Origin: Corynebacterium sp. 13CS0277
GTDB lineage: Bacteria > Actinomycetota > Actinomycetes > Mycobacteriales > Mycobacteriaceae
Reading direction: 5' to 3'
DNA: 64,000 nucleotides
Assembly (NCBI RefSeq): GCF_002994655.1
Contig: NZ_PPDL01000010.1
Span: 1-64,000 of the forward strand
The notes beneath the pieces are model-generated. The model did not search any database and was not told where the DNA came from. It saw nothing but the letters and a program-made list of their open reading frames with translations. This document shows, in pieces, positions 42,253-50,918 of this stretch. The first letter of the stretch is position 1. The number at the start of each line of letters is the position of its first letter. The translations under genes and the position numbers were made by a program.

Positions 42253-43143
42253 ATGAAACTCACCCGCATCCTCGCCGCCGCCGCACTGCTACTCACCGGC
42301 TGCAGCGCCGCACCTGAGGCCACCGACGAGATCACCATCGTCACCTCCACCCAGATCTGGGCCGACATCGCCCACACCGTCGCGCCCGACGTCGACGCCC
42401 ACGCCATCATCACCGGCAACGAGACCGACCCCCACAGCTTCGAACCCACCGCCGCCGACATGGCCCAGGCGAAGAAAGCCGACATCGTCATCGTCGGCGG
42501 TGGCGGCTACGACGCCTGGCTGTACTCCGCCCTGCCGGAGGACACCCGCATCATCCACGCGCTGCCGCTCGTTGAGCACGAGCACGAGGAAGGGCACGAC
42601 CACGACCACGGTGAAGAACACGGGCACGGCGAAGCACATGAGCACGGGCACGACCACGAGGTCGTGAACGAGCACATCTGGTACGACATCGACGCCGTCG
42701 ACGCCGTCGCCCAGGAACTCGCCACCGCCCTGGCGGAGCTCGACCCGGCCACGCCTGTCGATGCCTCGGCTGTGGCGAAGAAGCTCGCACCGATCCGCAG
42801 CACGCTGAATAGCATTCCGGCGGCCACGGTCCTGCAGACCGAACCCATCGCCGACTACCTCATCGCGCAGACGAAGCTGCGCGACGTCACCCCGGAAGGC
42901 TACCGGGACGCCACCCTCGACGAGCAGGAACCCTCCGCCCGCGACGTGGCCGAGGTGCTCGACGGACTGGCGGGCGTCGATATCCTCATCTTCAACCCGC
43001 AGACCGCCACGCCCACGACCGAAAAGATCCGTGCCGCAGCTGAGGCCGCCGGGGTGCGGGTGGTGGAGATTTCCGAAACGCCCGCCGCGGGCGAGAACTA
43101 CTTTGAGTTCTTCGCCGCCGCGGCCGACCGCCTCGCACAGTGA
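42253..43143 (+). CDS. Metal ABC transporter substrate-binding lipoprotein, ZnuA-like
   Basis: 296 residues from ATG 42253, with a GGGGG tract just upstream. Signal with lipobox LLTGC (Cys17). Family block TGNETDPHSFEPTAADM holds metal ligand His61, and VVNEHIWYDIDAV the second at His141. Between them is a His/Asp/Glu-rich loop of about 28 residues (HEHEEGHDHDHGEEHGHGEA onward), typical of zinc rather than manganese binders. A third region near IFNPQTATPTTEKI completes the site. It delivers Zn2+ to the ATPase and permease encoded next, overlapping them by 4 bp. The inverted repeat upstream suggests Zur control. Confidence 0.92.
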   Translation: MKLTRILAAAALLLTGCSAAPEATDEITIVTSTQIWADIAHTVAPDVDAHAIITGNETDPHSFEPTAADMAQAKKADIVIVGGGGYDAWLYSALPEDTRIIHALPLVEHEHEEGHDHDHGEEHGHGEAHEHGHDHEVVNEHIWYDIDAVDAVAQELATALAELDPATPVDASAVAKKLAPIRSTLNSIPAATVLQTEPIADYLIAQTKLRDVTPEGYRDATLDEQEPSARDVAEVLDGLAGVDILIFNPQTATPTTEKIRAAAEAAGVRVVEISETPAAGENYFEFFAAAADRLAQ

Positions 43144-43838
43144 CAGCCCTCCACGCCGACGGGGCCACGCTGCACCCGCTGTGGTCGGATGTGTCGCTGA
43201 CGGTTGCACCCGGGGAATTCGTGGCCGTGCTCGGACCCAACGGGGTCGGCAAATCCACCTTCCTGCGCGCCGCCCTCGGGCTGGTGCCCCTCGATTCCGG
43301 CCGCATCACCACCGCCCCGCGGGTGGGGTTCATCCCCCAGCAGCGCATGTTCGACCCGGACCTGCCGCTGCGGGTGCGGGACCTCGTGGGCCTGTCGCTC
43401 GCACACCGGGCGTTGTCCCGCCCCGACCGCGCCACGGTGGACGGTCTGCTCGCACAGGTCGGCGCTGCAGAGTTCGCGAACACGCGCGTCGGCGCGCTGT
43501 CCGGCGGGCAGCAGCAGCTCGTCCGCCAGGCGCAGGCACTAGCCTGCGACCCGCAGCTCATCCTCGCCGACGAGCCCCTGCTGTCGCTGGACTACCTCAT
43601 GCAGTCCCGCATCGTGGACCTGCTGGACGCCCGCCGGCGGGCCTGCGGCACGGCGGTCGTGTTCGTCACCCACTCCATCAACCCCATCCTGCGGGTCGCC
43701 GACACGGTGCTGTACCTCGGCCCCCGCGGCCACACCGCCGGGCCGATCGAGGACGTCATGACGTCCGAGACGCTGTCGGAGTTGTACGGCACCCACGTCG
43801 ACGTCGTCCGCATCGGAGATCGCCTTGTTGTCGTCTAG
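43140..43838 (+). CDS. Metal ABC transporter ATPase, ZnuC-like
   Basis: 232 residues from GTG 43140, overlapping the binding-protein stop (GTGA). Walker A GPNGVGKST (32-40), Q-loop in FIPQQR, signature LSGGQQQ, Walker B LILADEP and H-loop VTHS are all present. It powers zinc (possibly manganese) import with the flanking binding protein and permease. One oddity is the Walker B aspartate-loop region ADEPLLSLDYLMQ, with Tyr after the D-loop Asp in place of the usual SLD followed by small residues. It overlaps the permease start by 14 bp. Confidence 0.93.
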   Translation: MTALHADGATLHPLWSDVSLTVAPGEFVAVLGPNGVGKSTFLRAALGLVPLDSGRITTAPRVGFIPQQRMFDPDLPLRVRDLVGLSLAHRALSRPDRATVDGLLAQVGAAEFANTRVGALSGGQQQLVRQAQALACDPQLILADEPLLSLDYLMQSRIVDLLDARRRACGTAVVFVTHSINPILRVADTVLYLGPRGHTAGPIEDVMTSETLSELYGTHVDVVRIGDRLVVV

Positions 43839-44643
43839 TGTCGAGCTGCTGCACTACGACTTCGTGCAGCACGCCCTCATCGCCGCCGCGTTCCTCGGGC
43901 TCGTCAGCGGCGTCATGGCGCCGATGATTGTGCTGCGCAGCATGAGTTTCGCGGTGCACGGCACGAGCGAGCTGGCGCTCATGGGAGCGGCCGCCGCCCT
44001 CCTTGTCGGCGTCAATGTTGGCGCAGGTGCCGTGGTGGGCTCCGTGGTGGCGGCGGTCGTGCTCGCCGTGCTGGGGTTCCGCCGCCAAGACGCCGCCGTC
44101 GGCGTCGTCATGAGCTTCGGGATGGGCCTATCGGTGTTGTTCATTCACCTCTACCCGGGGCGCAGCTCCACCGCGTTCGCGTTGCTCACCGGCCAGATTG
44201 TCGGCGTGACGGGCAGTAGCGTCGCTGTGCTCGGGGGGATCAGCCTCGCGGTGAGCGCCACCGTCGCGGTGCTGTGGCGGCCCCTGCTGTTTGCCTCCGC
44301 GGACCCCATGATGGCGGCGGCTATGGGCGTGAAAGTCCGCGCCCTGTCGGTGGTGTTCGCGATCCTCGTCGGGCTCACCGCCGCGATGAGCGTCCAGATT
44401 GTGGGCGCGCTCCTCGTCATGGCGCTGCTGATTACCCCCGGGGCGGCGGCCGTGGCGGTCACCAACCGCCCCGGCGTCGCCGTCGCCCTGTCCGTCCTCT
44501 TCGCGGAGATCGCCGCCTGCGGCGGCCTCGTGTTGTCCCTCGGGCCGGGGCTGCCCGTCAGCGTGTTCGTGACAGCCCTATCCTTCGGGATCTATGTCGC
44601 CTGCCGGGCTATCGCTGGCGTCGCTGGCGGGCGAATTCGCTGA
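43825..44643 (+). CDS. Metal ABC transporter permease, ZnuB-like
   Basis: 272 residues from TTG 43825 (next codon also TTG); the start lies inside the ATPase gene, so translation is coupled. ABC-3 family: about eight or nine helices, [31 protein letters not shown] near the N-terminus, the Asp/Ala-rich loop [14 protein letters not shown] contacting the ATPase, and [14 protein letters not shown]. Its 3' end overlaps the 3' end of the convergent rlmB-like gene by 35 bp, so the final residues share sequence with the opposite strand. Confidence 0.92.
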   Translation: MLSSSVELLHYDFVQHALIAAAFLGLVSGVMAPMIVLRSMSFAVHGTSELALMGAAAALLVGVNVGAGAVVGSVVAAVVLAVLGFRRQDAAVGVVMSFGMGLSVLFIHLYPGRSSTAFALLTGQIVGVTGSSVAVLGGISLAVSATVAVLWRPLLFASADPMMAAAMGVKVRALSVVFAILVGLTAAMSVQIVGALLVMALLITPGAAAVAVTNRPGVAVALSVLFAEIAACGGLVLSLGPGLPVSVFVTALSFGIYVACRAIAGVAGGRIR

Positions 44644-45550
44644 GCACCACACCGGCGGCGACGGAGGCGTTGAGCGACTCCACCCAGTCCGTCATCGGCA
44701 CCGACATGATGGTGTCGCAGTTCTCCTTCACCAGGCGGGAGATGCCCTTGCCCTCCGAACCGACGACGATGACGGTCGGGGTGGTGCCATCGTAGGTATC
44801 CAGGGTGTGGCTGCCGCCCGCGTCGAGGCCCACGACCTGGTAGCCGGCCTTCTGCAGGCGCTGCAGGGTGCGGGTCAGGTTGACGGCCCGCGCCACGGGC
44901 AGGCGGGCGGCGGTGCCGGCGCTGGTGCGCCACGCGACCGCCGTGACGGAGGCGCTGCGGCGCTCCGGGATGATGACGCCGTGCCCACCGAAGGCAGCCA
45001 CGCTGCGGATCACCGCGCCCAGGTTGCGGGGGTCGGTGATGTTGTCGAGCACCACGAGCAGGCCCGGCTCGCCGGAATCACGAGCGGACTCAATGAGGTC
45101 CTCGACGTCGGCGTACTGGTACGGCGGAATCATCAAGCCGACACCCTGGTGCATGCCGTTGCCGGTCAGGCGATCCAGTTCGAACTTGGACACTTCCTGG
45201 GTGGGGATCCCCCGGTGGCGGGCCAACTGCACCGCCTCCGCGAGGCGATCATCCGCACTCGTGCCCTCCACCACGTACAACAGGGTGGCCGGCACCTTCG
45301 CCCGCAGGCACTCGATGACGGGGTTGCGGCCCACCACCATTTCGCCCAGGTCGGCGCGTTCGTGGCGGCCCTGGTCGCGGCGCTGGCGTTCCAGCTTCCG
45401 CTTGTGGGCGGCGTGGTAGACCCGATCCTCCGCCTTCGGGGTGGGACCCTTCCCGGCCAGGCCGCGGCGGCGCTGCCCGCCGGAGCCCTTCTCCATGCCC
45501 TTCTTGTTGGTTTTGCGCATCGCGCCGCGGCGCTGAGAGTTGCCAGCCAT
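44609..45550 (-). CDS. rlmB: 23S rRNA (guanosine-2'-O)-methyltransferase RlmB (TrmH/SpoU family)
   Basis: 313 residues from ATG 45550. A basic N-terminal extension of about 65 residues (Lys/Arg/Gly-rich) precedes the SpoU substrate-binding domain ([22 protein letters not shown]) and the knotted SAM-binding domain: motif 1 [22 protein letters not shown], motif 2 [15 protein letters not shown], motif 3 [22 protein letters not shown]. It probably methylates G2251 of 23S rRNA. It follows cysS by 3 bp in the housekeeping string and overlaps the convergent permease gene at its 3' end. Confidence 0.93.
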   Translation of the reverse strand: MAGNSQRRGAMRKTNKKGMEKGSGGQRRRGLAGKGPTPKAEDRVYHAAHKRKLERQRRDQGRHERADLGEMVVGRNPVIECLRAKVPATLLYVVEGTSADDRLAEAVQLARHRGIPTQEVSKFELDRLTGNGMHQGVGLMIPPYQYADVEDLIESARDSGEPGLLVVLDNITDPRNLGAVIRSVAAFGGHGVIIPERRSASVTAVAWRTSAGTAARLPVARAVNLTRTLQRLQKAGYQVVGLDAGGSHTLDTYDGTTPTVIVVGSEGKGISRLVKENCDTIMSVPMTDWVESLNASVAAGVVLSEFARQRRQR

Positions 45551-45553
45551 GTC

Positions 45554-46927
45554 CTACCCTTTGTTGTTGTCCAGGGCCCACTGCGGGCCGTCCGGGGAAT
45601 CTACCACGCTAATCCCAGCGGCGGCGAGTCTCTCCCGCACCGCATCCGCGGCCGCCCAATCCTTCGCCGCCCGCGCCTCGGCACGGCGCTCCAACTCGGC
45701 GGCCACCAGCACCTCCAGGGCTGCTGTCGCATCGCTGCCCGACTCCGTCGCCCAGGCCTGCGGGTCCACGCCCAGGATCGCGGTCATGGCGCGCACCTGC
45801 GATGCCACCGCCCGCGCCTCATCCTTGTTGCCTTCGGCGAGCAGCGCGTTGCCGCGGCGCACCGCGCCGTGCACCACGGCGAGTGCTGCCGGCACGCCGA
45901 AGTCGTCGTCCATGGCCTCAGCGAACTCGGGCAGCACCTCGCCCACCTCGACCGGGCCGGTGCGCTCCAGGAAGTCCTCAATACGGCGGTAGCCGGCCGC
46001 CGCCTCACTCAGGTTCTTCTCCGAGTACTCCAACATGCTGCGGTAGTGCGCGGAACCCAAGTAGTAGCGCAGCTCCACCGGGCGCACGAGAGTCAGCACA
46101 TTCGGCACGCTGAGCACGTTGCCGAGCGACTTGCTCATCTTCTCCCCCGCCATCGTCACCCAGCCGTTGTGCATCCAGAACTGGGCGAAGCCGTCGCCGG
46201 CGGCGTGCGCCTGCGCGATCTCGTTCTCGTGGTGCGGGAACTTCAAATCCAGGCCGCCGCCGTGGATATCAAACTCCGGGCCCAGGTACGTCGTCGCCAT
46301 GGCGGTGCACTCGATGTGCCAGCCGGGCCGGCCCCGGCCCCACGGCGTCGGCCACGACGGCTCCCCCGGCTTCGCCGCCTTCCACATGGTGAAGTCTCGC
46401 GGGTCACGCTTGCCCGTCCCCGCCGACTCCCCCTGGTCCATTTCCTCCAGCTTCTGCCCCGACAGCTGCCCATAGTTCGGCAGCGACGCCGGCGACAGGT
46501 ACACGTTGCCGTCGGCGGCGTAGCCGTGGCCGGCGTCGATGATGCGCTGCATGTAGTCCACCATCTCCGTGATGTGGCCCGTCGCCCGCGGCTCCAGCGA
46601 CGGCGGACGCACCCCCAACACCTCATAGGCGGCGCTGAACTCGCGCTCATAGGTGGCGGCCCACTCCCACCAGGGGCGGCCGGCCTCGGCCGCCTTGGTG
46701 AGGATCTTGTCGTCAATGTTGGTCACATTGCGCACGAAAAGCACATCGAGGCCCTTGGCCTCCAACCAGTTGCGCACAATGTCAAACGCGACGCCGCTGC
46801 GCACGTGCCCAATGTGGGGCGTGGTTTGCACGGTCGCACCACACACGTACACGGACGCCTGCCCGTCGACGAGGGGAACAAAATCGCGCTGGGCGCGGGT
46901 CGCGGAATCAAAAATGCGTAGAGTCAC
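45554..46927 (-). CDS. cysS: Cysteinyl-tRNA synthetase
   Basis: 457 residues from GTG 46927-46925 with AAGG 4 nt upstream. Class I signatures HIGH in [10 protein letters not shown] and KMSKS in [11 protein letters not shown] are present, with the zinc ligand Cys in YVCGATVQ and the HHENEIAQ block. The related enzyme MshC is recognised by different context and length, and no mycothiol gene is adjacent, so the tRNA synthetase is the better call. It charges tRNA-Cys. It sits 18 bp after ispF and 3 bp before rlmB. Confidence 0.95.
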   Translation of the reverse strand: MTLRIFDSATRAQRDFVPLVDGQASVYVCGATVQTTPHIGHVRSGVAFDIVRNWLEAKGLDVLFVRNVTNIDDKILTKAAEAGRPWWEWAATYEREFSAAYEVLGVRPPSLEPRATGHITEMVDYMQRIIDAGHGYAADGNVYLSPASLPNYGQLSGQKLEEMDQGESAGTGKRDPRDFTMWKAAKPGEPSWPTPWGRGRPGWHIECTAMATTYLGPEFDIHGGGLDLKFPHHENEIAQAHAAGDGFAQFWMHNGWVTMAGEKMSKSLGNVLSVPNVLTLVRPVELRYYLGSAHYRSMLEYSEKNLSEAAAGYRRIEDFLERTGPVEVGEVLPEFAEAMDDDFGVPAALAVVHGAVRRGNALLAEGNKDEARAVASQVRAMTAILGVDPQAWATESGSDATAALEVLVAAELERRAEARAAKDWAAADAVRERLAAAGISVVDSPDGPQWALDNNKG

Positions 46928-46945
46928 GCGCCTTAGTCTACGTTG

Positions 46946-47425
46946 TTAGCGCCACACCACGGCAGTTGCGACCGCAGCCCGGCCCTCCCCCCGGCCCGTG
47001 AACCCCATGTGGTCCGTCGTCGTCGCCGACACATGCACCGGTGCGCCCAAAAGCCGCGACATGACCTCCTGGGCTTCCTGCCGCCGGGGGCCCATCTTCG
47101 GGGTCTGCCCCACCAACTGCACGGCGGCATTGCCGATGGTAAACCCGTTGTCGCGGGCGAAGCTCGCCACCTCCTCGAGCAGCTGCGCGCCGCTCACGCC
47201 GGCGTACTCGGGACGGCCCACCCCCACAAAGGAGCCTAAGTCGCCCAGGCCCGTGGCGCTGAGTACCGCATCGACGACCGCGTGGGCGACAACATCCCCA
47301 TCGGAATGCCCCTCGCAGCCATCCGCGTCCGGGAAATGCAGGCACGCAATCCAGCAGTCTTTACCCGCTTCCACGCGGTGAGCGTCCGTCGCAATACCAA
47401 CCTGGGGAACAATCATGCACTTCAC
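46946..47425 (-). CDS. ispF: 2-C-methyl-D-erythritol 2,4-cyclodiphosphate synthase
   Basis: 159 residues from GTG 47425 (GTGA overlap with the ispD stop); ATG 47416 gives the form usual in homologues ([15 protein letters not shown]). Metal ligands are in the Asp-x-His of ATDAHRV and in [30 protein letters not shown] forms the C-terminal active-site loop. It cyclises CDP-ME-2-phosphate in the MEP isoprenoid pathway, acting as a homotrimer with IspD products as input. Gene order carD-ispD-ispF is conserved with Mycobacterium and Corynebacterium. Confidence 0.95.
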   Translation of the reverse strand: MKCMIVPQVGIATDAHRVEAGKDCWIACLHFPDADGCEGHSDGDVVAHAVVDAVLSATGLGDLGSFVGVGRPEYAGVSGAQLLEEVASFARDNGFTIGNAAVQLVGQTPKMGPRRQEAQEVMSRLLGAPVHVSATTTDHMGFTGRGEGRAAVATAVVWR

Positions 47426-48072
47426 TGTAGCGCGAGAAAATGCTCCGCCAGCACTATGTCGACGGGGTGGGTGATCTTCAGCGCCCGCTGATCCCCCGGG
47501 ATCGTGGCCACCGTGCCGCCGGCAGCCTCAATGAGGCTCGCATCGTCCGTGCCCTCCAGGCCGAGGGCGAAGGCCCGGCGCAGGGCGCCCGCACGGCACG
47601 CCTGCGGCGTCTGCACCGCCCGCAACGACGCACGCGGCGGAGTACCGGTCACCATGCCGTCGGCGTCCACAGTTTTCACCGTGTCGCTCACAGGCAGCAC
47701 CGGCACCACGCAATCCACCCCTGCGGGGAGCTCACACAGGCTGGTAATGAGCGACACCGGCACCAGGGCGCGCGCCGCATCGTGGACGAGCACCACCTCA
47801 TCGTCCGGCACATCCAGCGCCTCAAGGGCACAGCGCACCGAATCGACACGCTCCGCGCCACCGTCCACGAGCACCGCCCCCGGGCACTGGGCCGCCGCCA
47901 GCGGCCGCATCTCGGGCGCCACGGCGATGACGATGCGCTCGATGCCTGCCTGCCGCAGCGCCTCAAAGGAGCGCTGCAGCAGCGAGACTCCCCCGAGCTC
48001 CACGAAAGCTTTCGGGATCCCCGCCCCCAGGCGGGCACCCACGCCCGCCGCCGGAATCACCGCAGCAACCAT
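47422..48072 (-). CDS. ispD: 2-C-methyl-D-erythritol 4-phosphate cytidylyltransferase
   Basis: 216 residues from ATG 48072-48070, overlapping the carD TAA (TAATG). Nucleotidyltransferase motif [19 protein letters not shown] at the N-terminus, VHDAARALV in the middle, and [14 protein letters not shown] plus [12 protein letters not shown] near the end. It couples MEP to CTP to give CDP-ME in the isoprenoid pathway. The Lys of the PKA motif and the DAAR block are intact, so it should be active. Confidence 0.95.
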   Translation of the reverse strand: MVAAVIPAAGVGARLGAGIPKAFVELGGVSLLQRSFEALRQAGIERIVIAVAPEMRPLAAAQCPGAVLVDGGAERVDSVRCALEALDVPDDEVVLVHDAARALVPVSLITSLCELPAGVDCVVPVLPVSDTVKTVDADGMVTGTPPRASLRAVQTPQACRAGALRRAFALGLEGTDDASLIEAAGGTVATIPGDQRALKITHPVDIVLAEHFLALQ

Positions 48073-48644
48073 TAGTCGTCGAAATCAATATCGTCGAGAT
48101 CGACGTCATCATCGACGACGTCCTCGGCCTTCGGGGCCTCCCCAGAGGCGCGCTGCTTATCCAACGCCGCCTGCATGAGAGCCTCCAGCTCATCGGCCTT
48201 CTTCTCATCGACCTTGTCGGCCAGGGCCAACTCGCCCACCAGCACCTGACGGGCCTTGGCCAACATGCGCTTCTCACCAGCGGACAAACCACGGTCCTGA
48301 TCGCGGCGCCACAAATCGCGCACCACCTCAGCGACCTTGTTCACGTCGCCGGAAGCCAGCCGCTCCTGGTTCGCCTTGTAGCGGCGAGACCAGTTCCCGG
48401 CCTCCTCCACATCAGTTTCCCGCAGCACGGAGAACACCTTGAGCAGGCCCTCCTCGCCGACGACGTCGCGCATGCCGACCAACTCCACGTTGTCGACAGG
48501 CACCCGCACCACCAGGTCAGACTGGTTAATCTGCAACACCAGGTACTCGAGAGTTTCCCCAGCAATCTCACGGGTCTCGATGTCCGTGATGACAGCAGCG
48601 CCGTGATGCGGATAGACAACAGTGTCGCCGACCTTGAAATCCAT
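48072..48644 (-). CDS. carD: CarD family RNA polymerase-binding transcription factor
   Basis: 190 residues from ATG 48644; the AAGGAG upstream is a rather long 14 nt away. The N-terminal RNAP-interaction (Tudor-like) domain is [23 protein letters not shown] to about residue 55. The C-terminal helical domain has [17 protein letters not shown] with the conserved Trp that wedges the upstream edge of the open bubble. A long acidic tail ([15 protein letters not shown]) follows, longer than usual. CarD stabilises open complexes at rRNA and many housekeeping promoters in actinobacteria. It heads the ispD-ispF-cysS-rlmB string. Confidence 0.94.
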   Translation of the reverse strand: MDFKVGDTVVYPHHGAAVITDIETREIAGETLEYLVLQINQSDLVVRVPVDNVELVGMRDVVGEEGLLKVFSVLRETDVEEAGNWSRRYKANQERLASGDVNKVAEVVRDLWRRDQDRGLSAGEKRMLAKARQVLVGELALADKVDEKKADELEALMQAALDKQRASGEAPKAEDVVDDDVDLDDIDFDD

Positions 48645-48689
48645 GGGTTTAGAAACGCTCCTTCACACGTCGCCCGGTATAGCCGTCCG

Positions 48690-48695
48690 ATTCTA
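48690..48695 (-). promoter_or_regulatory. Candidate -10 element for the carD operon
   Basis: On the minus strand TAGAAT lies 46-51 nt before the carD ATG, close to the corynebacterial TAnAAT consensus. A convincing -35 is not visible, as is common in this genus. An alternative -10 is TATACC about 15 nt nearer the gene. Confidence 0.35.
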
Positions 48696-48812
48696 ACACG
48701 CGGGAACTACCCCCACCTGTGGGTAGGGAACTATGTTCCGACCACCCCCACCGAGTAGGCTTGGATAGAACTGACTGACCACCCTTAACGCCTCAGATGG
48801 AGGGCAAATAAA

Positions 48813-49376
48813 GTGATGTCCCGAACCGCGGCCGCCCGCCGCGTCGCCGTAGCCGCCCTTGCTGTGTCCCTGGCAGCCTGCTCCGCCGGCCAGGTCACCC
48901 AGACCTCCGACCAGGTGGCCGCCGTCGATGGCAACTCCGCCAACTCTGCCAACAACAGCGTCGCCGTCCGCGACGTCACCATCGTCCTCGAGCAGAACAA
49001 TGCCGCGGCCCTGAAGTTCACCGCCGTCAACCAGGACCCCACCAACGTCGACCACGTGCTCAAGTCCGTGTCCGTCGACGGTGAGGACGCCGGCATCGAC
49101 ACCCTCACCATCAAGCCGGGCTGCTCCGTGGTCGCAGGCCCCGCCTCCCTCATCGACGAGATGAAGAAGGTCAACGACATCTGCATCACCTACGTGGAGG
49201 CCCCGCTGGCCAACCCCGGCTTCGCCGCCGGCGGCAACAAGGACGTCACCTTCACCTTCGACACCGAAGACATCACCCTGCCGGCCACCATCAACGGCGT
49301 CGTCCTCGAGGCCGGCACCGAAGAGCGCAACGCCTCCCAGGACGTCGACGCCTTCCAGCACGGCGAGAAGCACTAA
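48813..49376 (+). CDS. LpqE-like lipoprotein
   Basis: 187 residues from GTG 48813, which has GGAGG 9 nt upstream; the next codon ATG 48816 may be used instead. Signal with lipobox SLAAC (Cys23). The mature part is a beta-rich DUF of the LpqE type: VAVRDVTIVLEQNNAAALKFTAVNQ, KPGCSVV and DICITYVEAP. Two further Cys (in KPGC and DIC) may pair. In M. tuberculosis lpqE is divergent from carD-ispD-ispF exactly as here, which supports the assignment. Function unknown; surface lipoprotein. A good intrinsic terminator follows. Confidence 0.85.
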   Translation: MMSRTAAARRVAVAALAVSLAACSAGQVTQTSDQVAAVDGNSANSANNSVAVRDVTIVLEQNNAAALKFTAVNQDPTNVDHVLKSVSVDGEDAGIDTLTIKPGCSVVAGPASLIDEMKKVNDICITYVEAPLANPGFAAGGNKDVTFTFDTEDITLPATINGVVLEAGTEERNASQDVDAFQHGEKH

Positions 49377-49393
49377 GCTTCCCCCACTCGAGC

Positions 49394-49422
49394 AAGCCCC
49401 ACCCAGCCCGGTGGGGCTTTTC
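49394..49422 (+). terminator. Intrinsic terminator of the lpqE-like gene
   Basis: AAGCCCCACC (49394-49403), loop CAGCCC, GGTGGGGCTT (49410-49419) followed by TTC T. A 10-bp perfect stem with a T-rich tail 17 nt after the stop codon. Confidence 0.85.
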
Positions 49423-49548
49423 TCATGCCTGTGGACCAAGGTTCGCGTCCCCTCCCACCAGCGCACACGGAGTGGGTGGGGTGAGTTATCCACAGGCTTG
49501 CGCGCACCCTCTAGATTTCTGCTTGGCTGTGCTCTTAGGGTGTGCGGC

Positions 49549-50808
49549 ATGGATTGGATCAGCCTCACTAAGGCCATGCCCAGCATGACCTCCGAACAGC
49601 GGCGCGCAGCGATGGAACAAGCGCAGCCGCAGCTTCGCGCTGCCCAACACCTCCTCGCCGAATACGCCTACTACGCCGATAAAGACCACGCCGGCGACGA
49701 GGTCGGATCCCCGCGCACCGAGGACTACCTCGCCGAGCTCTACGCCGTGCCCACCCGGGAAGCAAAGAAGCTCATCACCCGGGGCGCGTCGATGTACAAG
49801 CCGGTGCGGAAAGACCAGCGCGCAGCGCAAGCAGAATTCCGCGACATGCACCTGGGTGGGCAGCTGAGCGACGCCACGGTCGATGACATCAATGCTGCGG
49901 TGGTGAAAGCCAATGAGGGCAAGGCCACCCCGGAGGATCCCGCAGCGCGATTGGAGCTTGCGCGCCTGGTGGCTGGTCGGCCGATCAAGGACGCGAAGCG
50001 CATGTTGAAGGAACGCCAGGAGCCGGCTTCTGATCGTGAGCCGGCGAAGCCGGGGGCGGAAAGCCTGCACTGGAGCAGCACCACGGACTCAGATGGCCTG
50101 TACACCTTGACGGCGAAGTGCAATCCGACGACGAAGGGTCTACTCGATGGGTTTATCGCCCAGGGGGAGGCCGTGATGAAAGGAGCCCTGCGGCACACCA
50201 AGAAATCAAAGAAGAAGAAGGATGATGAGGGGCCGAACCCGGCATGGCTTGCGATCGAGGGTTTGAAGCGTGCCATCACTTTGGGTAGTGGGGCGCCTGC
50301 CCTGGTGGTGAGTGTCACCGCCCAGGAGTTGTTGGGCACCCAGGCTGAGTACTTGGGCAGTCATGGTGGCACGTTGAATGGTCACGAGGTGCAGGCTTTG
50401 ATTGATGAGGCGGATTGGTGGTTGTGTATCCACGATCCGGTCACCTTTGTCCCCATCGCACTGGGCCGCACCGAAAGGCTCGCAACGGTGGCGCAGCGGA
50501 TTGCGTTGCACGCGGAGCAGGGTGTGTGCCAGGCGGAGGGGTGTAATCAGGGTAGTGCCCGGTGTCAGGTGCATCATTTGAAGGCCTGGCGGTATGGCGG
50601 GAAGACCGATGTGGGGAATTTGGCGTTGTTGTGTGCCAGGCATCATGGGTTGAACCGGGACGCGGGGCCGAACCGCAGCCGGGGTCAGTTCCAGCGGGAC
50701 GCGGACGGGAAAGTCAGATTCAAGTTCCGTGGCCGGGCCACGGAGGGTGAGTCGACGATGTCGCGGTTTGCGGCGGGTGAGACGTTGCGGCATTTGCGGG
50801 GGCCGTAG
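49549..50808 (+). CDS. DUF222/HNH endonuclease domain protein
   Basis: 419 residues from ATG 49549, with TAGGG about 9 nt upstream; the frame to 49411 is not needed. The N-terminal about 330 residues are helical with basic and acidic stretches and resemble the DUF222/13E12-repeat region that accompanies HNH nucleases in actinobacteria. The C-terminal HNH core is GVCQAEGCNQGSARCQVHHLKAWRYGGKTD...NLALLCARHHGLN: the CxxxxC zinc pair, HH, N and HH are present, so it should bind metal and cut nucleic acid. These proteins occur in many copies in actinobacterial genomes; function is unknown, and they are not known to be self-mobile. It is alone, bounded by terminators. Confidence 0.85.
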   Translation: MDWISLTKAMPSMTSEQRRAAMEQAQPQLRAAQHLLAEYAYYADKDHAGDEVGSPRTEDYLAELYAVPTREAKKLITRGASMYKPVRKDQRAAQAEFRDMHLGGQLSDATVDDINAAVVKANEGKATPEDPAARLELARLVAGRPIKDAKRMLKERQEPASDREPAKPGAESLHWSSTTDSDGLYTLTAKCNPTTKGLLDGFIAQGEAVMKGALRHTKKSKKKKDDEGPNPAWLAIEGLKRAITLGSGAPALVVSVTAQELLGTQAEYLGSHGGTLNGHEVQALIDEADWWLCIHDPVTFVPIALGRTERLATVAQRIALHAEQGVCQAEGCNQGSARCQVHHLKAWRYGGKTDVGNLALLCARHHGLNRDAGPNRSRGQFQRDADGKVRFKFRGRATEGESTMSRFAAGETLRHLRGP

Positions 50809-50820
50809 GCGGTGGGGCGT

Positions 50821-50859
50821 GAGCAGCCCCCGGATCCAGGGGTGGTCCGGGGGCTACTC
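50821..50859 (+). terminator. Hairpin terminator after the HNH gene
   Basis: AGCCCCCGGA (50825-50834) pairs with TCCGGGGGCT (50846-50855), and flanking GAG/CTC (50821-50823, 50857-50859) extends it past a mismatch. No T tract follows; its position 12 nt after the stop supports termination. Confidence 0.65.
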
Positions 50860-50875
50860 GTCGTGCCTGCATGAC

Positions 50876-50906
50876 AAAACCCCCGGGCTGTGGGGCCCGG
50901 GGGTTT
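50876..50906 (-). terminator. Intrinsic terminator of the giant surface-protein gene
   Basis: AAACCCCCGGGC (50877-50888) and GCCCGGGGGTTT (50895-50906) form a perfect 12-bp stem with a 6-nt loop. On the minus strand it is followed by TTTTG, and it begins 12 nt after the giant gene's stop. It can also act on the plus strand. Confidence 0.85.
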
Positions 50907-50918
50907 CATCAGTGGGGG

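Noticed and set aside
45554..46927. MshC (mycothiol ligase) instead of cysteinyl-tRNA synthetase
   Set aside because: Length, HIGH/KMSKS context and the ispD-ispF-cysS-rlmB neighbourhood all fit CysS.
49549..50808. HNH protein as evidence of a mobile intron, phage or insertion element
   Set aside because: DUF222/HNH proteins are common stand-alone genes in actinobacteria; no terminal repeats, integrase, reverse transcriptase or target duplication were seen.
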